Positions 25,260 through 33,381 of a DNA stretch of 64,000 nucleotides are shown here, one piece after another. Location: contig OZ220747.1 of the NCBI GenBank assembly GCA_965117015.1, positions 3,224,001 through 3,288,000 on the forward strand, in the 5' to 3' direction. How positions within the stretch are numbered: the stretch's first letter is position 1; every line of letters starts with the position of its first letter. This stretch comes from Aldehydirespirator sp965117015 (lineage in GTDB: Bacteria; Actinomycetota; Acidimicrobiia; Acidimicrobiales; Aldehydirespiratoraceae). Below the pieces are notes generated by a model. That model saw only the letters and a list, made by a program, of their open reading frames with translations. It was not told the origin of the DNA and made no database searches. The position numbers and the translations under genes are program-made.

Positions 25260-26963
25260 ATGACTCGGTACGACCAGCCCAAGTTGATGGAGGCTTCCAG
25301 GGCGATGCCGACTTGGACCGTCGATCCGGATGGAGCGCATGGTGAGGTGTTCACCCGGCGCTGGGTGGTCGACTTGATCCTGGACCTGGCCGGCTACCGG
25401 GCCTCTGCTGATTTGGGAGCTTCGGTGATCGTGGAGCCTGCGTGCGGTGCCGGTGCGTTCCTGGTTCCGATCGTTGAGCGGCTGGTGGAGTCCTGTGCGA
25501 CGCATGGCCGCTCGGTTGCCGACATGGGACCGGCCATCAGGGCATTCGATCTGCTTGACCGCAACGTCGACGCTGCCCGCAAATCCGTCGCCGCCCGGCT
25601 TGTCGAACTCGGCCAGGAAGCCGATTTGGCCGAGAGCCTCAGCTCGCACTGGGTTAGTCGAGGGGACTTCCTGCTGGGCGCGGGACTCGACGGGTCTCGC
25701 AAGGCAGACTTCGTGGTGGGAAACCCGCCCTATGTCAGGCTCGAGGACGTTCCAACAGAGGTCAGCGAGGCGTACCGGTCCGAGTGCGCCACCATGCGGG
25801 GCCGAGCCGACCTCTATGTCGGCTTCTTCGAGAAGGGCCTGTCGATGCTGAGCCCCGAGGGAAGGCTGGCGTTCATCTGCGCCGACCGCTGGATGCACAA
25901 CCAGTACGGCGAATGGCTGCGAGCGCTGGTCGCTTCCGACTACGCGGTGGACACAGTCATGGTGATGCACGCCGTGGACGCATTCGAGGACACTGTGTCG
26001 GCCTATCCGGCGATCACCGTGCTGCGCAACGGGTCCCAAGGCCCAGCCCGTGTCGTTGAGGCCGCAGACTGCTTCGACGAAACCGACGCTCGAATTGTCG
26101 AGCAATGGCTTGCCAATAGCCGCGAACCCGCTCCCAGTGGAGGCCGCTTTGACGCCGGGACGCTCCAAGGGTGGTTCACCGGCAGCAGCCACTGGCCTAC
26201 GGGGTCGCCTGGCACGCTGGCGTTGATCGCGGACCTGGAGGAGCGTTTCGCTCCGTTGGAGGACTGGCGCACAGGTACCCGTGTCGGTATCGGCGTGGCC
26301 ACCGGCTGTGATGAAGTGTTCGTGGTCGAGGACGCGCCCGGCGTGGAGCCCTGTCGTCTGTTACCGATGCTTACCGCGCATGACATCTCCTCCGGCACGC
26401 CGCGCTGGGGCGGGCGGTTCCTCGTGAACCCTTGGGATGACGGCCGCCTTGTCAACCTGGACGAATACGCCGGCCTTGCCTCATACCTGCGACGCCACAG
26501 CACCAGGATCAAACAGCGGCACGTGGCTCGCCGCCGACCGGCCTCCTGGTACCGCACGATTGATCGAATCGACCCCGAACTGCAGGCACGGCCGAAGTTG
26601 CTTCTCCCCGACCTCAAGTCGGCGGCTCACCCCGTACTGGACACGGGAGGCTTCTATCCCCACCACAACCTCTACTACGTGGTGTCCGACAAGTGGGACC
26701 TGGAAGTGCTCGGGGGACTGCTGCTGTCGGATATCGCCAACCTGTTCGTGGGCGCCTACTGCGTGAAGATGCGCGGCGGCACCTACCGATTCCAGGCCCA
26801 GTACCTCCGGAAGATCCGTGTTCCCGCCCCCGACGCCATTGACGCAACTACCGCGACTGCCCTCGCCGAAGCGTTCAGGCGCCGGGACCGACCCGCAGCC
26901 ACTGCCGCCGCCGCCCAGCTATACGGGATCAGCCGGTCCGACCTCCTCGCCGCCGTAGCCTAG
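25260..26963 (+). CDS. XhoI/PaeR7I-type N6-adenine DNA methyltransferase, copy B
   Basis: A 567-residue gamma-class adenine methyltransferase with VEPACGAGAFL (motif I) and NPPYVRLEDV (motif IV). It is colinear with copy A at a constant offset of 7380 bp and without gaps; two 60-bp stretches I compared by eye each show 55 identical bases. It ends in a short tail (LLAAVA) where copy A switches to unrelated sequence. It is convergent with, and 36 bp from, an XhoI/PaeR7I-family endonuclease, so together they form a complete type II system expected to recognise CTCGAG. It protects host DNA by adenine methylation. ATG 25260 follows CCCGAGG; GTG 25254 is possible. Confidence 0.92.
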   Translation: MTRYDQPKLMEASRAMPTWTVDPDGAHGEVFTRRWVVDLILDLAGYRASADLGASVIVEPACGAGAFLVPIVERLVESCATHGRSVADMGPAIRAFDLLDRNVDAARKSVAARLVELGQEADLAESLSSHWVSRGDFLLGAGLDGSRKADFVVGNPPYVRLEDVPTEVSEAYRSECATMRGRADLYVGFFEKGLSMLSPEGRLAFICADRWMHNQYGEWLRALVASDYAVDTVMVMHAVDAFEDTVSAYPAITVLRNGSQGPARVVEAADCFDETDARIVEQWLANSREPAPSGGRFDAGTLQGWFTGSSHWPTGSPGTLALIADLEERFAPLEDWRTGTRVGIGVATGCDEVFVVEDAPGVEPCRLLPMLTAHDISSGTPRWGGRFLVNPWDDGRLVNLDEYAGLASYLRRHSTRIKQRHVARRRPASWYRTIDRIDPELQARPKLLLPDLKSAAHPVLDTGGFYPHHNLYYVVSDKWDLEVLGGLLLSDIANLFVGAYCVKMRGGTYRFQAQYLRKIRVPAPDAIDATTATALAEAFRRRDRPAATAAAAQLYGISRSDLLAAVA

Positions 26964-26999
26964 ACCCGTCAACAGGAGCCTGTCCGTAGGTTGTCGCGG

Positions 27000-27746
27000 C
27001 TACTCCCCCGCCGACCAGTCAATCTCTGGGTTCGTGGCCATGAACTGAAGACACCTGCCGTGGATGGCCGCCGCGAACGCCTGGAAGCTCACAGACTCTG
27101 ACGGGAACCTCACCGCAGCAGAATCCTTGTCCGCAAGAACGACGCACGCTGCGTCAAGCAGGCGCTCACGGACCATCCGCTCAAAGAAGATCACGTACCG
27201 ATCCGCGTAACTGGCCTCATTGAAAGCCGGATCGGGCTCCCAAACCGCCTTGCGTGGCGAGACCGGGGTGGTGAAGGCAACGTTGTCCTCCAGCAACATG
27301 AAATATCCCAGCCACGGGCGCAGCGGACGGATGATCTCACGCTCCACCGCCTTCCAGACATCGACGGCCTGGCCCAGTGCCTCGTCGGTGCGGTTGTTGT
27401 AGTTCTGGCCCGGGCTGGTGCCCGCCATCGACTTCAACTCGACGATCCCGACTACCCGATCAGCCACCATCACCACGATGTCCCAACTCTTGTCGCGTCG
27501 GAAGTAACCAGCGATCGGCCGCCTCTTCACATCGATCAACGGAGCCGGAATGCCTGCGTCAACGAACACGCCCACGACGAGTTCGTGCAGAGCGTCGAGG
27601 TGACGGCCGCCTGTCACCTCGGCCCGGATGCCGGTGTTGACGACTCCCCTGCTCTCAGACTCGTCAGCCTGCGACCGCCGCACTTCCCAGTAGTCGGCTA
27701 CGGCAGCCCGCACCGAGTCCTTATAGTCGGGAAGTTGTGACGGCAT
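27000..27746 (-). CDS. type II restriction endonuclease, XhoI/PaeR7I family
   Basis: A 248-residue endonuclease. The family signature is clear: IAGYFRRDKSWDIVVM, then VGIVELKSMAGTSPGQNYNNRTDEALG, giving the PD-(D/E)xK site D89, E103, K105. XhoI and PaeR7I share the GYFR..K.WD and ELKSQ.G...NNRTEEA blocks and cut CTCGAG. It is transcribed toward methyltransferase B. No controller gene is visible, so expression balance may depend on promoter strength alone. The length is normal for the family and nothing looks broken. Confidence 0.9.
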   Translation of the reverse strand: MPSQLPDYKDSVRAAVADYWEVRRSQADESESRGVVNTGIRAEVTGGRHLDALHELVVGVFVDAGIPAPLIDVKRRPIAGYFRRDKSWDIVVMVADRVVGIVELKSMAGTSPGQNYNNRTDEALGQAVDVWKAVEREIIRPLRPWLGYFMLLEDNVAFTTPVSPRKAVWEPDPAFNEASYADRYVIFFERMVRERLLDAACVVLADKDSAAVRFPSESVSFQAFAAAIHGRCLQFMATNPEIDWSAGE

Positions 27747-27819
27747 GCGGCTCCTTGGGTCGGCTTCAGTATCCCAGGGTTACCTGTAGGACAGGTGGAG
27801 CCGATGAAGTACCGACACT

Positions 27820-28001
27820 GACTCCGCCCAGCTACAAGCGACGCGGCACCCAGCTGGCGACAACCGCAAAGACGCCGAGAGGGGCCTCGCGGAACTAATC
27901 AAGCGTGTCCACGACGGCGACTACCGCTCCCCTGGCAAGGGAACCTTGGGCGACTACATGCTCAAGCGGTGGCTGCCGGCGACGCGGGGCCCGGCGTCAA
28001 G
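27820..28001 (+). pseudogene. fragment of a tyrosine integrase gene
   Basis: This stretch matches the 5' part of the intact integrase gene (about 36350-36540): GGCGACAACCGCAAAGACGC and GTCCACGACGGCGACTACCG are shared exactly, with intervening substitutions. There is no start codon, and similarity ends after about 180 bp. It is a remnant of a second copy of the same element type, with only the arm-binding and start of the core-binding domain left. Confidence 0.8.
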
Positions 28002-28215
28002 CGCCTCCCATCCCCGTGACGTGGCATCAGATGTCGCCGCTAACTCAGGTTCCAGTCCGGTGGACTCGGACTCGACGCAAGCAGGTCCTCTTGCTGTGCT
28101 GGGCCCGATCATCCTTCCATTGACGCGAACTTCGCCAGTCGCGGCTTCGAGCGACCCGACCAACACATCAGGTCCCACCTCCCTGCAGGGCAGTACTGGC
28201 GCCTCCACAGCGCTG

Positions 28216-29625
28216 CTACATGTAGTAGCGGTACTGCGGCAACGGCTCCTGGTCGGCAGGCACTTCCCGGAGAATCTCGCCAACTTGCCGTGAGAAGCGG
28301 AGCGTGATGGGATCTGCATCCGCGTATCCGGCCGAGTTCCAGTTCATCTTCGTTAGGACTAGCACCTCACGCAGCAGCTTCTTCAGATCTGAGTCTCCAA
28401 CATGGCCTGCTACTTCGATGGGAGCAGGAACATGACCGTGGTCATACCCGAGGTCTGCGATCCATCCGGTCGTGTACAACAGCGTGTGTTCGCCTGCGGT
28501 GAGGATCGTGCCCCTCAAAGGTGGATACTTGCCGAATCTGAGAAGCCTCCAATCCGAGGTGTGCCGTAGAGCCAGGAGGTCGAATTCGGGCACCGCTCGA
28601 AGGGCATCGACGAAGCCCTCCCTCTCCTCTGGCTCGAACCACGAGCTCTTGTGCACTACGACACGTCGCGGTGCCTGCCTTCGCTCGGCCCTGTATCTGT
28701 CGATCACCGTCCCGAGCAAATGGGCCGCAGCATCTGCTGGCAAGTGTGGCGAGCGACCACGGTGTCGCTCGTCCCAGTGGAAGGACTGTCCCCGCAGTAC
28801 GAGGCCCTCGCCACGATCATCGAACGCCTGCACGACGCTCGACACGAGGGTTGAGCTGTCGCCGAGTGGCCGGTAGAAGCCGATCCCCACGTAGCAGCTG
28901 CCATCTTCGAGCCCGGTAGCTCCCCACGGAAGGCCGCCAGCCTTGAAGTAGAGGCCGGTCGCCAAGTGCCACGCGACCTCTGCAGGATGGTCGAGGCTGC
29001 GTCGTCGGGCAGGAACGCGTCGGGTGGTCGACTCGTGCATCACTTGGGTAGGCATGCGCACCGCCATGGCCTCCGCCTTGACGGCTCGCCGGAGATCCCG
29101 GTGATGAGGATGCCTGTTCTCGAAGTAGTCCACTGTTCGGAACATCTTGTCGAGCTCATCATCCAGCACAATGAACACGATGTCCGGTGGATTGTCCTTC
29201 TCGGCGAGCAGTTGAAGCTTCGCTCGCATAAGGGCGACAAAAGACTCGAATCTCACTCGAGCAGAGCCCTTGGTGACGCAGGAGAGCTCGTTTGCAGTCA
29301 CAGTCTCGATCGCTGAGTCATCCACAACGACGCGGGTATGGAACGCCCCAGCCATGCCGGGAAATGGTTGAGCAGCAAGATCGCCATCGACTCCGTCGTG
29401 TAGCTCTACGGCAATGAAGCTGCGGATGTTCTCGATGGCAGCAGATCTTCCAACCATGCCGACGCGTATTCGCGCCGGGTGCCGGGCTGTTCCAGCGGAC
29501 AGCGGACCCCAAATCGCAAGCCCGACTTTGGGGTCATGATCCAGCTGCCCATCACGGAACTTGAGTTCCGGTTCGCTCAACCAGTTAGCGGCGATCGGAG
29601 GTCGCTCAAGTTCGACCATGCTCAT
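28216..29625 (-). CDS. short prokaryotic Argonaute (MID-PIWI, catalytically degenerate)
   Basis: A 469-residue short Argonaute with MID and PIWI domains only. PIWI landmarks are LEDGSCYVGIGFYR (240-252), RRVVVHKSSWF (320-330), TTGWIADLGYDHGH and KMNWNSAGYADADPITLRFSRQVGEIL (426-452), and it ends in the usual aromatic C-terminus (QYRYYM). Slicer residues are missing: G249 instead of D in VGIGF, HKSSWF instead of HxD, and NWN at the last site. It should therefore bind a guide and target nucleic acid without cutting. Its ATG overlaps the stop of the upstream HNH-APAZ gene by 4 bp, the classic two-gene short-Argonaute layout in which the partner executes the effect. Confidence 0.9.
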   Translation of the reverse strand: MSMVELERPPIAANWLSEPELKFRDGQLDHDPKVGLAIWGPLSAGTARHPARIRVGMVGRSAAIENIRSFIAVELHDGVDGDLAAQPFPGMAGAFHTRVVVDDSAIETVTANELSCVTKGSARVRFESFVALMRAKLQLLAEKDNPPDIVFIVLDDELDKMFRTVDYFENRHPHHRDLRRAVKAEAMAVRMPTQVMHESTTRRVPARRRSLDHPAEVAWHLATGLYFKAGGLPWGATGLEDGSCYVGIGFYRPLGDSSTLVSSVVQAFDDRGEGLVLRGQSFHWDERHRGRSPHLPADAAAHLLGTVIDRYRAERRQAPRRVVVHKSSWFEPEEREGFVDALRAVPEFDLLALRHTSDWRLLRFGKYPPLRGTILTAGEHTLLYTTGWIADLGYDHGHVPAPIEVAGHVGDSDLKKLLREVLVLTKMNWNSAGYADADPITLRFSRQVGEILREVPADQEPLPQYRYYM

Positions 29626-30890
29626 GCGATCAACCGCTCCCAGTCCTGGACATTGCCGACGGCGTCAGCAAGCTCTGCCAGTGTCAGGAGAGTCTCTTCG
29701 AACTCGACGTCAACTGGTTCTGAGTCATCGTCGGGCACACCTGGCCAGCGAACTTCAACCTCTACGGGCTGAGCCGAGACGACGATTGGTTGCCCGGCTC
29801 GTACGACCAGCCGCGGGTCGCCGCTGGTCAGGAACCACCGCCAGAAATGCACACGATTGAGGTACTGTTCGTTGTACATAGTTGATTTTCGCCGAGTTAC
29901 TCGGCCCTTGACCCGCCGCTCTGCGAGCGGTGCAACCCCATCGGCGGTGAGATGGAACTCAGGGCGAATCGTTACGAACCACGACAACGGCCCGATCTGC
30001 TCAAATCGCAATCTGACCGCCTGGTGCCACCACACGCCCTTCCGTTCGCCGGTCTTGCGTCGCTCTTCACGCACCACACGTAGCGACTGACTCCGACCCC
30101 GAAGCGACTCGCAGTACACAGTCCTCTCCTCGCCTGCACGTCTCGCCATGAAGAAGTAGCGGTTGTGGCGCTCGTCTCGCCTCAACCCGCGGCGCTCAAG
30201 ATGCAGACTCATGGAGCGATTCAAGAGAGCGACGTACCGACGGCGTAGATCAGGGTCTGACCATGCCTCGTCCGCGGCAAGCCGCTCGACCGTTGACACG
30301 TCACAGGTGGCTGACAGGGGTCCGGTCCCATCGCTGAGGTCCCAGAAAGACCACAGCCGACCGTCGTGCATGTAGAAGGGCACGAGGTCACTTCCGTGTA
30401 GCGCGCCGCGCTGCATCCGTCGCACCACGCCCATGGGGTTGTTCTCGCTACAGCGCGCCGAATACAGAGACCCTGGCAGCGAGTCAACGATGAGCATGGA
30501 TGTCGTCAACGTCTCATCCACCAAGGAGATCCTCGAGCTTGCTGTCCGCGAAGAAGCCTGCGCTTCCTCATGCTCAGACTTCATGCGCCGCATGACGATC
30601 TCGGAGTACCGCCGCTCGTTGGCCTTGTCGTCGACGATCCTGTGGTGGTCTCTGCACAACACGACCAGATTCTCGGGCGCATTCCGCTCCGCGTCCGACA
30701 TGTCGGCACGCCATCGCGCGCTCCTCTCGGCCAAGCCGACGATATGTGCGATCTCACCGACGACCATCACCGCCGTGATGTCGTCCTCGGATGCAACGAG
30801 CGCTCGATCGCATCCGGGGAAAGCACAGCGGTTTCCCGACGCCGCGAAGAGGATCTTCAACGTCTTGTCGGTGTAGCTGCGTCCCGGCAT
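29622..30890 (-). CDS. HNH nuclease-APAZ effector of a short Argonaute system
   Basis: A 422-residue two-domain protein. The first 100 residues are an HNH nuclease: C22-C27 knuckle, catalytic H49 in GEIAHIVG, N74 in ENLVVLC, and C79-x2-HH (82-83). The rest, from about residue 120, matches the APAZ region that pairs with short Argonautes, including the conserved YNEQYLNRVHFWRWFL and a terminal PIVVSAQPVEVEVRW. In such systems guide-directed target recognition by the Argonaute activates the APAZ partner's effector, here expected to be DNA cleavage causing abortive infection or plasmid loss. A GGAGG site precedes ATG 30890. It is translationally coupled to the Argonaute gene. Confidence 0.85.
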   Translation of the reverse strand: MPGRSYTDKTLKILFAASGNRCAFPGCDRALVASEDDITAVMVVGEIAHIVGLAERSARWRADMSDAERNAPENLVVLCRDHHRIVDDKANERRYSEIVMRRMKSEHEEAQASSRTASSRISLVDETLTTSMLIVDSLPGSLYSARCSENNPMGVVRRMQRGALHGSDLVPFYMHDGRLWSFWDLSDGTGPLSATCDVSTVERLAADEAWSDPDLRRRYVALLNRSMSLHLERRGLRRDERHNRYFFMARRAGEERTVYCESLRGRSQSLRVVREERRKTGERKGVWWHQAVRLRFEQIGPLSWFVTIRPEFHLTADGVAPLAERRVKGRVTRRKSTMYNEQYLNRVHFWRWFLTSGDPRLVVRAGQPIVVSAQPVEVEVRWPGVPDDDSEPVDVEFEETLLTLAELADAVGNVQDWERLIA

Positions 30891-31106
30891 TAGTGGCCTC
30901 CACCTACGAAGTCGGAATCACACTGTTGTTATTCCTAATGCTACCGACCGACTGTGACAGCCTCCTCACGGTGGGGTCGGATCAGGCGCATGGATGGCTG
31001 CCAGGACGCTCGGATTCCCCTCGTCAGGTAGGAGCGCGGCTGCCCTACCCCCTGGACCTCTGCGCTCAGTGTCGGTCGCGTTCGAGTGTGCAAATCAACC
31101 AGACAC
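30891..31106. promoter_or_regulatory. leader/promoter region of the Argonaute operon
   Basis: This short non-coding stretch must contain the leftward promoter of the HNH-APAZ/Argonaute operon. It holds the GGAGG ribosome site (about 30896) and an AT-richer segment at 30925-30950. No clear -35/-10 pair or operator could be assigned. Confidence 0.35.
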
Positions 31107-31627
31107 CGAGGGGAGTTCCTGACGCTGCACCTTTGCAGGTAGCGCGGTCGCCACCTGCAGGCTGACCTTGACTGCGCTCCGACGGTACCAGAGAGGAACA
31201 CAGCGGGCATCAGAAGGGACACAAGTCGGGCGTATCCCCAAAGATGTCTGAAATGTCACCTTGTTCGCGTGGCTCGGGACAGGGCGCGGGCGCGGGCGTA
31301 TCCCGCTGTAGGGCCACACGCGCGCCGAAAGAGACCCCAAATGTCCCCCAATGGTGCCGAACGCGCGACGCTGTATTCCCTTCTGCACACGCGAGCGAAG
31401 CTCGCTAGAGGATTGCCTCCCGATTTGATGCCTACAGATAGCCTTGTGTCCCGGCTAATGCCCGCGGTATTCCTTTCGTCACCGTTCAAGGATGACTGGC
31501 CCCAAGATATGTAGCTCTTGATATGCGCTCTGTATCCCGTTGTTACCCCAGCCGGGCAGAGCCCGGCTAGCACCGCAGGTTGCGGACCGCGCAACCTGCC
31601 AAGGTGCAGCGTCAGGAACTCCCTCGA
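31107..31627. repeat. 521-bp hairpin-rich element bounded by 52-nt inverted repeats
   Basis: Ends 31107-31158 and 31576-31627 are inverted copies (CGAGGGAGTTCCTGACGCTG and CACCTTxGCAGGT blocks), each ending in its own hairpin GCAGGT-N12/13-ACCTGC. A second inverted pair lies inside (31194-31224 against about 31443-31475: CTTGTGTCCC...ATGCCCGC.GT.TTCCT). Perfect small hairpins occur at 31391-31405 (GCGAGC-GAA-GCTCGC) and 31550-31568 (AGCCGGGC-AGA-GCCCGGCT). No convincing protein is encoded. It could be a non-autonomous mobile element (MITE-like) or a structured RNA locus. Confidence 0.7.
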
Positions 31628-31762
31628 AACGAGACAATCCACGTCACATCACCCGGCCGGATCGCCAAGCTTCTGAACCAGGCCTCTGCATCTCGAGGCA
31701 ACTATGTACTGGGCGGGAGCGTTCCGCGGCGCTGTCGGCACCCCGTAGTACTCTCGCCAGTC

Positions 31763-31972
31763 ATGAGCAATGATCGTCCCGGCACCGCAGACTCCCAGCA
31801 GCGACCGCCCTACGAGAAGCCGATCGTGGTGCGACTAGCGCCGCAACGCCCTCGCGAGCCGACACCTGCTGAGGTGCTCGCTTCCATGACCGACCACTGG
31901 CCCCCCGCGGAGGCGGACCTGAAGATGATGGCCCAGATGAGACTCGCAGCCCGAAGGGTCAGATCTCGTTAG
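31763..31972 (+). CDS. small proline-rich hypothetical protein
   Basis: A possible 69-residue protein with a disordered, proline- and arginine-rich first half and a helical end (SMTDHWPPAEADLKMMAQMRLAARR). No ribosome site stands out and no family is recognised. It may be spurious. Confidence 0.25.
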   Translation: MSNDRPGTADSQQRPPYEKPIVVRLAPQRPREPTPAEVLASMTDHWPPAEADLKMMAQMRLAARRVRSR

Positions 31973-32355
31973 AGGCCCTGATCTCGCTCCAATAGCAGTT
32001 GCATCCTGCAACGCTGCCCGGCCAGGCTTCACAGCAGATCTGCTACCGAGTACAGCGGTTCTATAGTGGATCTCTGAGCGTGGAGCGGAGACTCGACTAG
32101 GGAGGATCTCCCCCGGCGGGCGCTCCTCGGAGAGATCAGGCTCTACACCCCTGACGGCGCCACGGTGCTAGTGCTCCGCGCTTCGGTGTCAACGGCGGTG
32201 GCCGCTCTCAAAGTGAGAAGGCACTGTCTGATCGCAGCCGGCGATGACGCAGCAGGCAGAGGGTCACGGAGGCGATCGCGATATACGAGGCGTGAACTCT
32301 TCTCGGGCTGGAGGCGTGCTTCAGTTTGATTCTCGCGGCTTCCCGATCCCGGGCG
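31973..32355. other. non-coding stretch
   Basis: No gene, tRNA or clear repeat was recognised. It separates the right-hand small frame from the 3' end of the leftward hypothetical gene at 32356. Confidence 0.35.
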
Positions 32356-33381
32356 TCACAGGTTCGGGCGCAAGTCGACGAAGGCGTCAAGACGCTCGTC
32401 GGGGACAGCAGGGAGCATCTCGGAGATTGCTGACCGTTTGGTCACCGGGTCCAGCAGCTCACACGGCACAGAAGGCAGCCTTGTGGCCGGGACCGGCTGC
32501 GAGATAAGCGCTTGCATGACTGCTCGTGCGAGCGGCTCTGTCGACGGCTCGTAGGTCTCGTATCTGATCGCGAGGGTCGCGTACCACGCTGCCGCGGCCT
32601 GCTCCCACCGGCCGACCGCCGTCTGCGGCAGCAACGTGAGGTCCTCGTGGTCCCACTGCGCCTGCATCGTGTCGGCGCTAGCCGGGCCCAGCGCCGTGAG
32701 CTGCTCGCTGAATCGGTGCCGCTGCTCGACTGTGAGCAAGTTCTCGAGGGTGTCGCGCTGCGCCGTTTGTAGGACCTGGAGGGCGTGGAAGGTGACCCCT
32801 GTGATCTCCTTGAGCAGCTCTGCCATCGCTGCGCTAGCCGACGGGGCTGTCACCGTCCGATGAAACATGTCCGGCACCGCGTGCTTGGGCGGTGGCAACG
32901 CCGCGGGTGCTGGGCGTTCCGGGGGCACCACGGTGACCGGGTCGGCTTCGATCTCTGGTTGTGTTGGGCGCTCGGTTCGCGGGTTGCGCCACCACTCGTC
33001 GAGAGTCGGAGGCGCCTGCATGTCGCGGCGCAGGCTCTCACCTAGTTCATGGAAGAACACTGCAACGTTTGGAGTGCGCTCCTGTAGGCGAGAGAGTGCT
33101 TCGGGAGTCCACATCGCCATGTAGGTCCAGCACGCCTCCCCCCAGACGCTCACCGCCCAACGCTGCGGCAAGACCGTTTGCGGCGGGTAGGGCCACTTCA
33201 GGACAATGTCGGCGGTCTCAGCGACCACGCCCGCACCGTGTATCGCGCTGGGCCCTTCGCACACCAGATCGGTCACGGCTTCAAACGTACTTTCGGGCTG
33301 TGACACTCCAGCGACGCCATCGTCGGCCTCACTGGCATGACTGCTGCAGCGATTTCTTGAACGCCGCGACGCCATGGGCAT
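32356..33381 (-). CDS. hypothetical protein downstream of a lipoprotein gene
   Basis: About 341 residues if the ATG at 33381 is used, which overlaps the lipoprotein gene by 53 bp; a later GTG near 33280 would avoid the overlap. No domain is recognised. The first third contains aromatic segments (VLKWPYPPQTVLPQRWAVSVWGEACW), a proline-rich linker (about 155-185) follows, and the last third is helical. No signal peptide or membrane segment is evident. It is on the same strand as the lipoprotein gene and probably co-transcribed. Function unknown. Confidence 0.5.
   Translation of the reverse strand: MPMASRRSRNRCSSHASEADDGVAGVSQPESTFEAVTDLVCEGPSAIHGAGVVAETADIVLKWPYPPQTVLPQRWAVSVWGEACWTYMAMWTPEALSRLQERTPNVAVFFHELGESLRRDMQAPPTLDEWWRNPRTERPTQPEIEADPVTVVPPERPAPAALPPPKHAVPDMFHRTVTAPSASAAMAELLKEITGVTFHALQVLQTAQRDTLENLLTVEQRHRFSEQLTALGPASADTMQAQWDHEDLTLLPQTAVGRWEQAAAAWYATLAIRYETYEPSTEPLARAVMQALISQPVPATRLPSVPCELLDPVTKRSAISEMLPAVPDERLDAFVDLRPNL

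Noticed and set aside
31107..31627. CRISPR array, retron or group II intron
   Set aside because: There is no regularly spaced repeat-spacer unit, no reverse transcriptase gene, and no recognisable intron domain V.
31256..31642. Several 80-130 residue frames inside the hairpin-rich element
   Set aside because: They occur on both strands and follow the inverted repeats, so they reflect repeat structure rather than proteins.
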